DNA of 64,000 nt, from positions 34,067,363 to 34,131,362 of the forward strand of contig CM017559.1 of the NCBI GenBank assembly GCA_007844125.1, in the 5' to 3' direction. Each line of letters starts with the position of its first letter. The first letter of the stretch is position 1. Source of the DNA: Sinonovacula constricta. Lineage: Eukaryota > Mollusca > Bivalvia > Cardiida > Solecurtidae. Shown piece after piece: positions 11,253 through 54,928 of this stretch. The position numbers were made by a program, and so were the translations under genes. Below the pieces are notes generated by a model. That model was given only the letters and a program-made list of their open reading frames with translations, searched no databases and was not told the DNA's origin.

Positions 11253-13836
11253 AGATTGACGATGTTCTCTCGAAAGGCTGTTCTCTCGAAAGGCTTTTTA
11301 CTAGTATAGGCGCTGTAGTATAGTTTACATTAAGTGTAAGCTCATTTTTATGTGCAGGTGTCTGCATATGTATGTGTATTGTGCATATATACTTGTTGCA
11401 AAGTTTACATGGCAAATGAATTAATATGGTTTCATTAAGCCATGTTAATTGCATTTAATATCATAATGGCTTGATGTAGGATGGCAATTAGTTCAATTCA
11501 AATTAAGCAAATTATGAAAACAGATATTGGGGGGGGGGGGGGGAGGGGGGATTAAAATTATGTACATACATATGCATTGCTTGCATATAAACATGTATCA
11601 CATGAACATTGTATGTTGTGTAACATATGTATGTATTTGTGAAAAATATACATGCATATGTTTTTGTATACTAGCTTTTGGAATCTGAAAATATACACTG
11701 TTTTATAGTAAAACTATATTTTGATGAAAAAAAATTGCAGTTTGTTGTACTATTTAGAAAAATACAGTTTATGTCTGATTATTCAGTAATGTATTTTAGT
11801 ATTCTGTGCAGAGAATTGAAATTTCAAATGTGAAAATCTGAAAACGCATCACTTGCATTGTATTTTGTGTTATGCCAAAAGTCCAGAGTTGACAGCTCAA
11901 ATCTCTGTACATAGTAGAAACTGTTTGAAGGGGATCTCTGAAAAAAAGTTGATCTTCACCTGTTATTATGCCTAGAGGGAATCACTGAAATAAAAATTTT
12001 CAATTTATTGTTACTTCAACTTTACCAAAGTTGACCACATATTAATAACGTTGAACAGGGTGATTTTTATCCAAGCTTTGTAATAATTATATGTAATCGA
12101 TTAAATGGTGCTTATACCCTGTAAGTTTTGCCCCAACCAGTTGATAATTTTTCCTGTAACAAAATGATGAGGAAATTGATTGTTTGTTTGTTTTTAGGTA
12201 TTTTCTTTAATTTCAATTTGTAATGTAAGTTTAAAAGAAATATTTTAAAACAAGATTAATAGCAGTTATCAAATTATTTTCATTCTATAAAAAGTCAAAA
12301 TCCCCTTCATTCAGTTTGTATTTGAAATTTAAAATACACTCGGTCATAGGAAGTTTGTCTCTGTATAAGGGAGATAACTGCATGTGTATTCATCCTGTAT
12401 ATTTGTGGTTAGGGCTCTTTGTAACTAGAAAAGTCTAGCATATTCTATAGAGTAATCTACTGCCTTGCTTGTGTGGTAATTAAAAGTGCTTTCATCTCAA
12501 TTCTTATTCTTGATTCATTTTTCTTAATAGTTGTGTACCATTTGCCATTGGACTTTATAATGAGTTTTAATCATTATGTGTAACTAGTAATGGAGTGGTT
12601 CCAACTGCATTTGTTACAAAAACAGTGTTCAGAAGAAGGTTGTCATTATTTGTTGTTGTCAAAGAAAACTGCGATATAAAGTTTCTGATTATATAAAATG
12701 TCACCGATTGTTAATTTAGACTCCTGTTAAATGTTTCTTGCAATCTGATTGGTTAATATTTGTCGTATAATTCAATGCTACCATTAGAGTAGGCTGACTG
12801 GTTAGTACATTATGTTAATCATTTGATGCTCCCATCTAAGGAATTTCACTGGTTTATATATATCAACGAATCAGATTTAAGGAAGTTGTTGCAGCCTTGT
12901 TTCTATTATTAAATCAATGCATTGAAATACAGAAATGGGAAATAACTTTCCTCGAGTATTTAATTATAAAAGATTATTCTTTTAAATTTCAACACAGTGT
13001 AACAAATACTTTCATAAAAAGTTGCTATTGCAATTTTCATTTGTATTTAATAAAACCTTTGTAGTTGTGAAGTACCTTAAGAATGTAGTTAATTGTTTAG
13101 ATTTGTTGTTATCATAACATAGTCAACGCTATAATTATGTATGTATATATATAAAATAGGCAGTAAATATGCAACAGAAACTATTTAAATTTCCTACGTG
13201 TTCTTTCTTTCATTTTGAAATTTTCACTTCAACTTTTAGGCAATACAATGCCTAATTTGCTCACGAACTGTGTGTACATATATTTATGTATAGAACTGTA
13301 TCAAGTACTGTATAGTATCATGTGAAATTATATATTATATACTCCCATACTATATATTAACCTGTATCTCCATATCCATTTTACACCTATGTGAGGCTAG
13401 AACGTTTAAGCATCAATGGACACATGAATATATATGGATGTTGTGATGAAAATGCAAAATTTGTGTAGCTTTCTATAAAATTTCAGTTCTGTTCCGTTTT
13501 TGGTTTGTTTTCAACTTTGCCTCTGTTTATTCCATATTTCTATTTTTTTTCTTTTTTTTTTTCTCCAGATTACATTCGAAGCTGGTTGTTTAATTGAAAG
13601 CTTTATATTAATTAGTTTTACAAATGATATTTTGACTCAATGTGCTGTTTTTGATATTATGTAATGATTTCTGACCTTATTTCAAAAAGGCATTTAACAA
13701 TGTGTGTGTAGATTTCTGTTATATAGGATTGCAATGAATAGGATTTTGTTCCCAATTTTAAGGAGGACACAGTCTGTTCAGGTCTTTTTGTGTTCCTGTT
13801 TTGTCCAAATGTCATCCCTTTTCAAGGTTTGAAAAG

Positions 13837-14062
13837 GGATTGTTATACTCATCATAGGCACCAATTTGTAACTCCTCTGACTTCTTAGCATCCCACCGCG
13901 TGGGTTCAAGACCTGTTCGGGGCGAAGGACTTAATATGGGTCTTCCAGCTGACATGTGGTGCACTTGTAGTTCTATCCAAACATGTGTCTGGGGTCTTTC
14001 TCCACCAAATAGCTATAAAGAGCATAATTGGTCGCTGCAGTGAATCTCAAAAACAAATCAGA
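13837..14062 (+). repeat. tRNA-derived SINE, family A
   Basis: A-box region decayed; CACCAATTTGTAACTCCTCT, a B-box-like GGGTTCAAGACC, and the body through GGTCTTTCTCCACCAAATAG and TGGTCGCTGCAGTG are clear. Confidence 0.75.
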
Positions 14063-14129
14063 ACAATTTACACATCATAGGTCTATGAATCGTCCTAATT
14101 AATAATTTACAGTGTTATTTCTTATGACA

Positions 14130-14312
14130 CTGTGTTTTGAAGATTTTTGGAGCATTATTTCTGCATAAACTCAGGCTTTATTGTAAATAAAGACAATTTT
14201 GAATGATACCTTTATTAAAAGATCTAAAAATATTTGAACTTAATTTATAAATAAATAAGCACGCTGAAGGTATCTGCTAAAAATAGATACAAATAATTAA
14301 CTGTGCTGTGTG
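14130..14312 (+). mobile_element. Fragment of the TTAA-type MITE
   Basis: Matches the middle of the MITE family at 53799-54281: ATTATTTCTGCATAAACTCA, then AAAGACAATTTTGAATGATA, then ATAAATAAGCACG and TGCTAAAAATAGAT. Both termini are missing. Confidence 0.6.
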
Positions 14313-16339
14313 TCTCCGATAGTGAGTGGGATATTATTCCGATAAGTATTTATTTATTTATAAGTATAAATCCTGTTATTTAAACATTATTCTTGTGTAG
14401 CAAACTTTATCCAAAGGGACACACAAAACAATTTAGTGATGTCATTCTTACACTACATAAATTTGCCTTTCATTTTCATTATAACATTCATGATGTATAA
14501 GGAAACAGGTGTCTTTCTTTTGACTGGACATCTACATGTAAACACAGAAATCCATTTTTTGTGCAATTATATTGTTACTTTTGACAATTTTCCTCTAATT
14601 TTACTGGTAAACAGGTAGATTGTTTGGTGCAATATTTATTATTATTTTTAGAATCAGAATCTTTTGAAAGAAATGATATGACACAAACATTTTCTTTAAC
14701 GAGTTTCCATTATTCATTTTTAACTTATAAATCCCCAAAATAGCAATCTTTAGCTATGTCCCATCTTTAGTTATTTACAGCCATCTTTGTTATTAACATT
14801 GTATATGTTTAGTTTATATAGTATATTTTATTATTTACCAATATGTTTATGTACATGTTTTTATTATTTTTTTATATTGCAGTTAGTCAATTTTTTTTGG
14901 TGGTTTATTTCTATAGCATGGCGGCTTTTGGTTTTTTAAAGCTAAGACATCTATGTACACATTATACCCAGACATATATATTCCAATTAGTTATGTAATA
15001 ATATATTTCTGAAATTTATAAAATTATAGGGTACTTTAAAAATTTTGCTTGGAAAAGTAATTTAAACCTGTTACAGAATAACTTTAAGGGGTGGGCTGTT
15101 TAGTACATTTTGGTTAGTGGCTTTATTTTGGTGTAAAATGTTTGTTTCAGTGTAATTTGTTAAAAACAGTGTTACGACTTTTTTCAAGTAGTCATAATGT
15201 GATGTCAGGTTGTTTGTTTTTGTTTGTACTTCATATACATTTATAACGGTTTTACTTGTCATGTTACTTATTTAAGATGCATAAAAAACATACAGTTGTA
15301 TAATATTTTGTTTTATGGTGAAGGTGATACATTACAGTTTCTTTAGCATGGTTTTATTTTTTTTTCTGCATGGTTGGATCTGTGGGTATGAATAAAAGAC
15401 ACATATTTATAATTTTTATTGCAAAACGATTGTCTTATATGCATCAAACACTACTTTTTATTAGAAATTTAATGTGGCTTAGACATGTTTTATGGCATTC
15501 CATAACAAGTGTTTTACTTAGTCTAAATTCAATAGTTGAAATTGATTTGCTTTAAACGACAAAATATGTTTGGGTATGACAACAAATGATTGATAAGGTT
15601 TAAATGGAAGTAAATTTGTTCGTCATTAGTAATTCTATATGTCTGTGTGTATTGTTTATAATTATCTTTATCTGTTTTTGTTTTTCATATACTATACTGT
15701 CAACTAACTTGTTGGCATAAATAAATATTATCTCTTTACAAAGAAATTGCGTATTTTTTTAAATGTCCCATATATAATGTCAAATCCGGTTTGGAACAAG
15801 TAAAAACTGAGAAACTGCACATACCATACAGCCAAACCTGACACTGCGACCACCTTCTCTATACGACCTCTTCAGAGCCGCCCGCAAATTAAGAAATATA
15901 AAGTGTGTTTATATTTAGAAAATCAACTACTGCATTGTAACTCAACACCTTGGCCATTTCTACGTCACATACAATGCCATTCAGAACTATTTTGAGACAT
16001 TTCTAAGCGTGTAGACAAGCGACGGAAAGTGCTGGATCAAATAAAGTATGTTAACAAACTGAGCAAGAAACAGCAAAACCTTATTTACAATGCCATCAAA
16101 TTTCCTAGTGTTAAAATTATATGTAAAAAAATGTCATTATACGAATGGCAAAAGGTCCGAATACATACAGACAAGGTCGTAACATTTGCATACATGGGGC
16201 CTTTTCTGAGGCCAACGTGGAAGATCTGCTATTTTTTTTATAAACAAAAAAGGAATTTAACGTGTTTTCAAAATAGGAAAATTTCTGAAAATGTGTCAAA
16301 CACCACCCATTTTCAAATAATTTTTTACCTTAAAACCAT

Positions 16340-16485
16340 CTGAACACCTCGGATAATTCACGCATCGTCTCTAGGTAGTCGGATCACCTCGGCCATTTTC
16401 CTTATTGGGACTACTTTGGTGACAGACGTCAGATCATCAGTTGGCAGCTCGGATGACAGCTAACCACAGTACGATGCCTTTAAAT
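16340..16485 (+). repeat. Dispersed repeat D3 (CCTCGG family)
   Basis: Contains GAACACCTCGGATAATTCAC, GTAGTCGGATCACCTCGGCC and GGATGACAGCTAACCACAGT. The same order of blocks appears in reverse complement at 36118-36293, and a shorter piece at 20640-20715. Copies tend to lie next to CCATTTT-type strings. Confidence 0.65.
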
Positions 16486-16954
16486 TTGTGGTGGCTTCAA
16501 ATTAAAATCATCCACTTTTAATTTACCCAGCGCAGCAGACACAGCTGTCAAACAATGCCATTGTTTATGTTTTGTGTCAACTACATTTTACCCATATTCT
16601 TCTTGCGCTCCGGCGAACAAAACAAAACGATCGTGATTTCTGTAAGATCGTGATTTCCGTTTACCCGAGTTGTTCCGATTGACCTTAAAAGTGAGAGCTT
16701 CCCTCCAAAAGTGGGAGAGTTCATATGTATGCATTTGACTTGTACATAGTATAACGTCGTAATAAATGGAATTAAAACAAATCATACATACACATATAGA
16801 ACATTAACAGTTTAAAGCGACAGGTAATGATATATTTACATTTTAAACTAAAGTTTAATTTTGTTTTTAGCAGAATAAAAGCGACGTAGTTCATTTGTTT
16901 ATGAGCGGCACCCATAGGACATAGACGACAATTACTTTTTTCTTGTTACATCGC

Positions 16955-17152
16955 ACCGACACAATTATGGTCATATTGGCGACGTCAAGCTAATTATTGG
17001 TGGAGGAAGACCCTAGACATCTGGGTAGAACCACCGGCGCACTGCAGGTTAGCAGGAAAACCTCCCCCGACTGGGACTCGAACCCACGTGGTGAAGGGCT
17101 GAGGAGTTTCAACTCAGCGACACCAACCGCTCGGCCACATGCGCCCCCACGC
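16955..17152 (-). repeat. tRNA-derived SINE related to family A
   Basis: In reverse complement: head GGGGGCGCATGTGGCCGAGC, B box GGGTTCGAGTCCCAG, then body ending with CCAATAATTAGCTTGACGTC. The tail block TCTAGACATCT...GGTGGAGG in plus orientation and GGCGACGTC...TAATTATTGGTGG match the copy at 56262-56455, marking a subfamily. Confidence 0.7.
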
Positions 17153-19033
17153 GACAATTATAATGTGACTGAATGTCAACTTATGAAAGAGTTTGAGACA
17201 GTCGAAATATTCTCAGTACATATTTTGTATGTTTAAGAAGCTATTTTAACAGCCCACACGGTTAAGAACACGAACCTTACTAATATTGTTTTCCTTATAA
17301 GATCAAATGCGTCACATTAAAGCCAAATTAACATGGACATGTACCTAAAGTAAGAATATTTCAAACGTTTTAAAACGAATATTTATTTAAACGAAAATAA
17401 CGTTTTGAAACGTATATAGTTATTATATAAGGTATAATATAGCTACATATAACGGCATATTTTAACGTGTTAACAGATATCGGTATATAGTATATATTAA
17501 AACAATTACTATTTATAGCGATTCTATCGAATTAAACTACACATTTTATGAAAGTCGTCTTCTAATTATGACATTTAAGAAAAGTATTTAAAGTTTACTG
17601 TTAGAGTTAAGATTTTAGAAAAATGATCAAACTTTCATTTTACTGTGGAATTTACATTATCCCGATTCGTGAAAAAAACAACAACAAAAAAAACAACGTT
17701 GCCACCTATTTATATTTCGCTGACATTGAACAACATTAATTATCGCCCTTTTCATTGCACTTTTTCTTGGCATATATTTTGTCTTTCATCTGGCACTTTC
17801 AGAACAATACAAAGAAAGTTAAATGTATTTATTTCCAAAAACCTTTTCTTAGCTAAATCGCATAAAGTTGCTGAAACAAAAAAACAACAACAAAAAACAC
17901 GATCGAACAAACGAACAAAAACAGCAGACAATTTGTTATGTTTATACTATGAAATGAATAAAAAAATTAAACATTTACATGATTAAATAGATAAAAAATA
18001 AGCATTAACAAGAGTAAATGGATAAAAAATAAGCATTTACATGAATGTTATAAGTTGTATTGTTTCGCAACATCCTATGTTTTACAACGCTGTATTCTGA
18101 AGTTCCCAATTTCAAAATGGCGTCAGGCAACGAGGTCACGTGATTTCTCCTTAGCAACGCGGTCACGTGGTGTAAGATGCAGCAGATTCCTTGGTAGCTG
18201 AGCGCGATGTTGATGAAGTAATTTGGGACTAGATAGGACAGGAATGTCCCCCTAAATCGAGATACACAAACCACTTTCTTAAGGACTGATAGTGTAAAAG
18301 TGTTTCTTGTGGGTATTTAAATGAATGGGCTGCGTCTGATGTTTTTTCATAGATTGGTGTCGTTTTTACAACTGTCATATAACAGGTCACTTTGTTTTTA
18401 GTACATGTGTGCGTAAATGAATGCATAAAACGTACTTTTGCACCTATTTTGACGGATATGATTCGGACATGTAAGTGAACACTGGTGGATGTTTTCTATT
18501 TGTCTTCTGATAAGAGAGCAGTCTCTTGTAGGTAAGTTGAATGTACATATTAAATGATTTTATTTTCACAAATTTGTCTTCAAAATTTTTTAGACACTTT
18601 CACGAGTGTTACAAGTGCTTTATGTTCCGATTTGGAAAATATGCGTATCCAAAGGTAACTGGCAATATAAACTAGCAGTGAAATTTCATTCAAGCTTAGA
18701 GCGGTTTTAGTAAACTTTCGCTTATTTTTCTCTGAAGTATATACTGATAATTAATTAATTTCTTACCAAAAACAGTAGTTGCCTGCCAGTCTATGTATAT
18801 AAACGTAAGCGGCATATTCAATTCATTTTTACGCGTATTTCTTTTAATGGTTTTTTACATTAGATCTGCCAAATATGACTTGGCGATGCAAAATTTCCGA
18901 CCAAAGGTTCCTTTATAACTTTTCTTCGTACTTTCCACATTTAACCTCTACTTCTTAAAAACCTTGAAATTTGTTTCCGTTATTTTACTACGTTTCACAG
19001 TGCATTTTTGTGTTTCTTAAAACTTTGCTTTAT

Positions 19034-19284
19034 GTGGCGCCCGTGGCGTAGTGGTAGTCGCCGATTTGTAACTCCTCTGACCGCTTAGTCTCCCACACCG
19101 TGGGTTCGAGTCCTGATCGGAATGAAGGGCTTGCTGTGGGAAGGTCTTCCAGATGACTTGCGGTGCGCCGGTGGTTCTATCCACACATTTGTCTAGGGAC
19201 TTCCTCCACCAAAACAGCTGGACGTCGCTATATGAAGAGTTATCATAATTAGTCGCTGCGAGTTATTACAAAATAATACAAACA
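19034..19284 (+). repeat. tRNA-derived SINE, family A
   Basis: One of the better-preserved copies: GGCGCCCGTGGCGTAGTGGT, then GTGGGTTCGAGTCCTGATCG, body GGAAGGTCTTCCAGATGACT and CACCAAAACAGCTGGACGTC, with an A-rich tail. One base in the A-box spacing is missing (GTGGTAGTCGCC against GTGGTAGAGTCGCC elsewhere). Confidence 0.85.
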
Positions 19285-19631
19285 AAAACAATTGGTTTAT
19301 TTTATGTAGCCAAAGAACCGTGTATATATGTATATGTTTATGTGTGTATATGCATATGTACGTGTGAGTGCGTGCACGTGTGTGTGTCGTATTATTTTTA
19401 AAAGAATATACAGTCTTAATAGATGAAATTTAAAAAAACAACGGACAAAATGCATCCAAGTATTCTATTTTATCTAAAACTTAACCACAAGACCTCAAAC
19501 CCGAAGTCAATCATCAAATATATTATTTGACTGTTTATACAAACTAGTTTTTGGTAAGATTTTCGACAATTTTAACATATCTTCAAATTCATAAAGTGAG
19601 AAAAAGCCTTAGTGTTTGTATTGTAAGATGC

Positions 19632-20170
19632 TGCCTTAAAGATTGTATCCGACAGTCTGCTTATATAAAATACATATAGCAATATCAAACCCCTGCTTTG
19701 GGAAATTTGGGCATAATGTTTTGTCAAAACCCATACTTTTGGTCTTAATAAATACAATTTTGAACATTTACTGAATTGATAGACAGTTCTAATCGCGAAA
19801 AAAGTCACTTTAAATGTGTATTCTCTCCAACTGCATTAAAAGCTCGATAGTGACCGCTGCTAAAAACAGATATCCACGTCAGCGCGGTTTTCCCGAATGA
19901 CTATATTATGTGATCTCAAAAGTATGCGATCATATGTTTTTCTAAGTTTAAATATAGCTATCTCACCTTCCCACATTAAGGTCTTCACCCCGAAAGGGAC
20001 TCGAACCCGCGCGATCAGAGGCTAAGCAGTCAGAGGAGTTACAAATCGACTCTGCTCGATAGAGATTTCTCCTAAAAATAGATGTCGACGTCAAAGCGGA
20101 ATACCCCGTTTGGTAATATAGCGTGATCTCAAAAGCAATGGTCACGTGGTTTCCTTAGTTTTAAACGTGA
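19632..20170 (+). mobile_element. TTAA-type MITE interrupted by a SINE-A fragment
   Basis: Starts CCTTAAAGATTGTATCCGAC and follows the family through GGGAAATTTGGGCATAATG and ATATCCACGTCAGCGCGG to about 19962. It is then interrupted by a reverse SINE-A fragment (19965-20062) and resumes with ATAGATGTCGACGTCAAAGC and GGTCACGTGGTTTCCTTAGT. The two MITE parts partly duplicate one another, so two copies rather than one split copy is also possible. Confidence 0.6.
19965..20062 (-). repeat. SINE-A fragment
   Basis: Reverse complement of the head and early body: the plus strand reads GGGACTCGAACCCGCGCGAT (B box) and AGAGGAGTTACAAATCGACT. Lies inside MITE sequence. Confidence 0.7.
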
Positions 20171-20454
20171 AATTGATTAATGCACTTCATTTTTGAGAAA
20201 GGTGAAGCATAGCATCAGAATCATTATTACGATAATGCATTTTCTGTCTGAACCACGCTACGCAACTATTCTAGTCAGAGTTCGTTTAAACTGTCGCATG
20301 CAACCTTTTAAAATTTGGTTTATAAAATGTCTCTTTCAATCGACGAATCCTTTCAACTGGCTTGCAGAACACGGATGCTTTACATGCACATTGTACAGGG
20401 ATTTTACCTGTCGTGATAATAATCTCCAGTTAAATGAGGATTTAATCCTAACGT

Positions 20455-20640
20455 AAATAAGAATATATGACTAAGTCCTATGAACATTGCAACATATACC
20501 ATCTTTTGAAAAGGCACACGACAGAAGGTGTTCACATGCAAGCCAAATGTAAAAGTAAGAACAAATCTGTGATTAGTCATTTAAGAAAAAGGGTCAACCA
20601 AACAATTACCGCCTTGGAACAATCATAACCAGCCGGTCAT
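20455..20640 (+). repeat. Dispersed repeat D1 (partial)
   Basis: Begins AATAAGAATATATGACTAAG and continues CCTATGAACATTGCAACATA, CACATGCAAGCCAAATGTAA and ACCGCCTTGGAACAATC. Matches copies at 37100, 50090 and 63588. A D3 piece (CGGAACACCTCGGATAATTC) follows directly at 20650. Confidence 0.75.
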
Positions 20641-22302
20641 GTTTGCAGCAATCGGAACACCTCGGATAATTCACGAATCATCGAAGATGAAATTATCCGA
20701 GGAATGTCGATTGTGTCTGCAGTTGATAGAAAGTTTCTAAAGTGTCGAATGTGAAGGAGTTAACATCACTGGATTATTTTTTTACGCAATAAAAGTACGC
20801 TGTTTTGTGACGCTTTCGTATAACTTGTCTGAAACACAAAATATTTAACTTTAAAAATGTATTTGTAAATAGATGCCTACAAAAGAGGCGTGTTAAAAGC
20901 CGCATGTAACCAACCAGTCTGAAATTGAGGGCATTAAACAAACGGAATTCTCCTAAATGTACTGACCGACAGACTGCCTTTATATACAAGCCCTTTCGTA
21001 CATAAACTGACATTTTCTGTTTAGCAAATAAAATATAATCGAGCGAAATTAATTAAGCCGCCATTAAAAATTAAAATAATGGGAAACACCAAAAATCGAT
21101 GAGTATAGATACAGAAACCTTTGGAATGCTTGTGCTCTATGAAGTGTATGTTGAATTTTCTGTTTTTCTTGTGATACAAGTACCCAGGTTAACCATAATC
21201 AACAAACACTTCCATCTTCTGTAATTTGAATTACATATCTCGATAAGTACTTAAAGGAATGTTAAGCTTATATTTATGCAAAAGTAAGACATTTTACTGT
21301 TTGTAATATCTACATAAGAACAGGCGATAAAGTCCAATAATTTCAACTAAAAGGACCTAATGTTTGGAATACCCCGAATATTAACTAAAAAGGGAGACAA
21401 TTTCCATTTCACCAATGTACCCCATTGTGTTCGTATTTTTTGTTCTCTAAACTTAGGCTTATAAAAGATTTGTTAAGCATGCACATCACATCAATAATTG
21501 TTTCTGGATATAAGTTTCGTTTTACCATAAAATTCATTAAAATGCCAAATGCAATAACATAGAGATATCACATGAAGTTTGTGCTACATTGATTTGTAAA
21601 AAGGCATTATTTCAGTTTTGTAACAAATTTAAATTCAAGATATTAACAAGCCAGCCGGATATATTCGGTTATTTAAGAATCCTCTAAGCATTTTGTCAGA
21701 TAAAAGTAAACTTCCTCATTACCGTCAAAACTTTTTTGAGTAAACAAGTCGTCATTTTGGAGCAAGTCAGTCGGAATGCCTCGGCAATGTTTGTTGATAG
21801 AAATGTCAAAAGAGTTATTATCTACCATTCCTTAGAATTCCAACTTAAAGTACCTACCTACTATTTTGACTACCTCGGATATTATCTTACAAGGGAGACT
21901 TTCCATTTCACGAATGTACCTCATTTGTACAAGTATACTATCACGTAAAAAATCAACAATCTACTCAATTTTCAGCATCTCGTGGTTGACCATCAGATCT
22001 AAACAAGACACCTTCTACCTCTGATGCATCAACGACAGCCGTACTATTTTCGGAGTCCTCGTCTATTTACGATTTGAAGACATCAATCACTTTATCTTGG
22101 ACATTAGAGAATATTACCTAAGTGGGTCGGATAAGGTATCACAGACGTGCATTCAACGATTTTGGTGGGACGTGTTGTCTGATCCTGCAGACAAACAGCT
22201 GAGTAGGCAACCGAACTCCCTTGCAAAAAAAACAACAACAACAACAAACAACAAACGACAGCAACAACATCAACAATCTTGAGCTTATTAGTGCAACCCA
22301 AA

Positions 22303-53167
<30,865 letters not shown>

Positions 53168-53798
53168 CGTCACAGATGACGTCATAATTTTTGAATGAAT
53201 GATAAATTCGTGTTTGGCAATACTTATACGAATGGTTTCAGGCGACTGACACACAGAGCGGCTTTTATGTATGTTAATGTACACACATGTATAACTGACA
53301 CATCGACATGAACATCACAGAAATTAGCGACAACACTAGTAGAAACCAACATTATCAACAGTCTTCGATGGTTATTGCGTTATGTATTGATTCCCTGTCT
53401 ACACATGAGTGAACGTCAAAGTTACCTACATTATTGTCATGGGCTGCCAAAAATGTTGACCTAAAACACTTTATATAACCCTGGTCTAGACAAAAGACTA
53501 TATATTACACACTGTTATCAAAAGTAAACGCAGGGTGTGCTTAAGTCCATAAATTGGACATTTAGACACAGTAACTGCAAACTGTCTATTGACCCGCCTC
53601 TTACATATTTGGGTAATATGCTAGATATTTAAGTTTTCATGCAATTATGAGACTTAAACTCCGGTTGCTTGTCAACATTTCTTTTTTTTTTTTAATGTAG
53701 AATTATATACAGTTGCCAATGTATATGTTTAAAAGCTTTCGTGTACGGGTATATCTGAAAAGAGGTTATTTAAGATTAAACTGTTAATATTGAAAACG

Positions 53799-54281
53799 TT
53801 GTATTAAAGGTGGTAACCGACAGTTTGCCTTTATCTAATATATGTAACAATATCCCACCTCTGTTTACGGTATTTGTGCATAATTTCTGCAGGAAAAAAA
53901 TACTTATGTCTAAACTTTGACGCGTTTCAACAGCTGTCTCAATTTTAGGGCAGTCATATGTTCATTCTTTTCAAATCTATAAATAAAAACGATTGAGATT
54001 CCTGCTAAAATAGACATCGTCGTCACAGCTGATGACGTGGATGAGATAAAACATAGGTGGTCACGTAATTTTCTTAGTTTAAACATAGTTAACTGTGCAG
54101 CGTGGCTCAGATAGGAAATGCATTTTTGAAATGACGACTGTTGCGTTATGGTTCACTTTTCACAGACAGGTGTATGACACCAAAAAACAGCATCTTGCGA
54201 GGTCTGTTCACGTAACAATGGTTTATTATGATGTGTCATGAAATTTATTTTGGTCCAAGATGTCGGATACCACCTTTTAAT
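53799..54281 (+). mobile_element. TTAA-type MITE, reference copy
   Basis: Left TTAAAGGTGGTAACCGACAG and right, in reverse, TTAAAAGGTGGTATCCGACA: inverted ends of about 17 bp next to TTAA. The 480-bp body has the family order, including GCAGCGTGGCTCAGATAGGA and GGTGGTCACGTAATTTTCTT. Non-coding; lies in the presumed 3'UTR. Confidence 0.85.
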
Positions 54282-54500
54282 GTATTAATTTATGTTATTA
54301 ATATGCCTTTTTCTTAGTGGTTGCTAAGATACCTGCTTTATAATTGTATAGTGACAGTGTCCTAAGGAGTTACCATAGATACTGGATAAGACAGTTTTAA
54401 GCTTCGACCGCTTCGCTAGTCTCCGAACCTTGTTCTTAATCAATGCTTAATATGTTGATCTTACTTTGTTGCAAGTGCTTAAACGAAGTAAGCCGTGGTC

Positions 54501-54711
54501 AGGGCTGGACCGGGAGGTTGGGGGGGGGGGGGGAGGGAGGGTGCGGGGACCACCAACCAGTAAAAGAGTAGAGTTTGGAAAACACATATTTCTAAGCTTA
54601 AAAATACTAAGTTTATGTTGTGTTTTTCGCGAATCTTCTCGTTTACCTGATGGGGGGGGGGGGGGGGGGGGCATACCCCATCCACCCACCCCCTGGATCC
54701 ACCCCTGCCCT
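54501..54711. mobile_element. hAT-like element relic
   Basis: Ends CAGGGCTGGACCGGGAGG (left) and, in reverse, CAGGGGTGGATCCAGGGGG (right). The body AAAGAGTAGAGTTTGGAAAA and CTAAGCTTAAAAATACTAAG matches the right-hand part of the element at 28150-28740. Two poly-G runs (54522-54540, 54652-54671). No clear TSD. Confidence 0.6.
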
Positions 54712-54857
54712 GGAATGAAGATGAGTCGGAATACTTAATGGAGGTACGCTACAGATGGTAAGAAGAAACACGCGGAGATAAAGATAGATGGGGAGAGAAG
54801 AGAGGGATAGTCTGAATGAATGAGAGGAGAAAGATGAGAGCAAGACAAACAGACAGA

Positions 54858-54928
54858 CAGACAGGCTGGCAGACAAAACAGACGGACAGACAGACAAACA
54901 GGCGGGATGACAGACGGACAGACAGAGA
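54858..54928. repeat. GACAGACA-rich simple repeat
   Basis: Irregular run of CAGACAGACAGACAGG-type words. Confidence 0.85.

Larger units (their letters stand above)
11253..15740 (+). other. Downstream of unc-13, possible long 3'UTR
   Basis: AT-rich, mostly non-repetitive stretch with many TGTA-containing strings and no supportable coding exon. AATAAA hexamers on the plus strand occur at 11989, 13049 and 15720, so alternative 3' ends are possible. A poly-G run lies near 11529-11550. It contains one SINE-A (13837) and a MITE fragment (14130). Neuronal genes often have long 3'UTRs, but how far the transcript runs is inference. Confidence 0.35.
15741..22302. other. Gene-poor stretch between unc-13 and the Notch-ligand-like gene
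   Basis: No coding region, RNA gene or conserved motif could be supported. It holds SINE-A copies, MITE pieces, dispersed repeats D1 and D3, and AT-rich single-copy DNA. Composition changes from T-rich (left of about 15.7 kb) to more A-rich on the plus strand. The 5' regulatory region of the gene starting at 22303 should be at the right end; no clear TATA box was seen there. Confidence 0.6.

Noticed and set aside
16029..16343. 104-codon frame
   Set aside because: Lys/Phe-rich with no motif; overlaps the start of a D3 repeat; AT-rich chance frame more likely.
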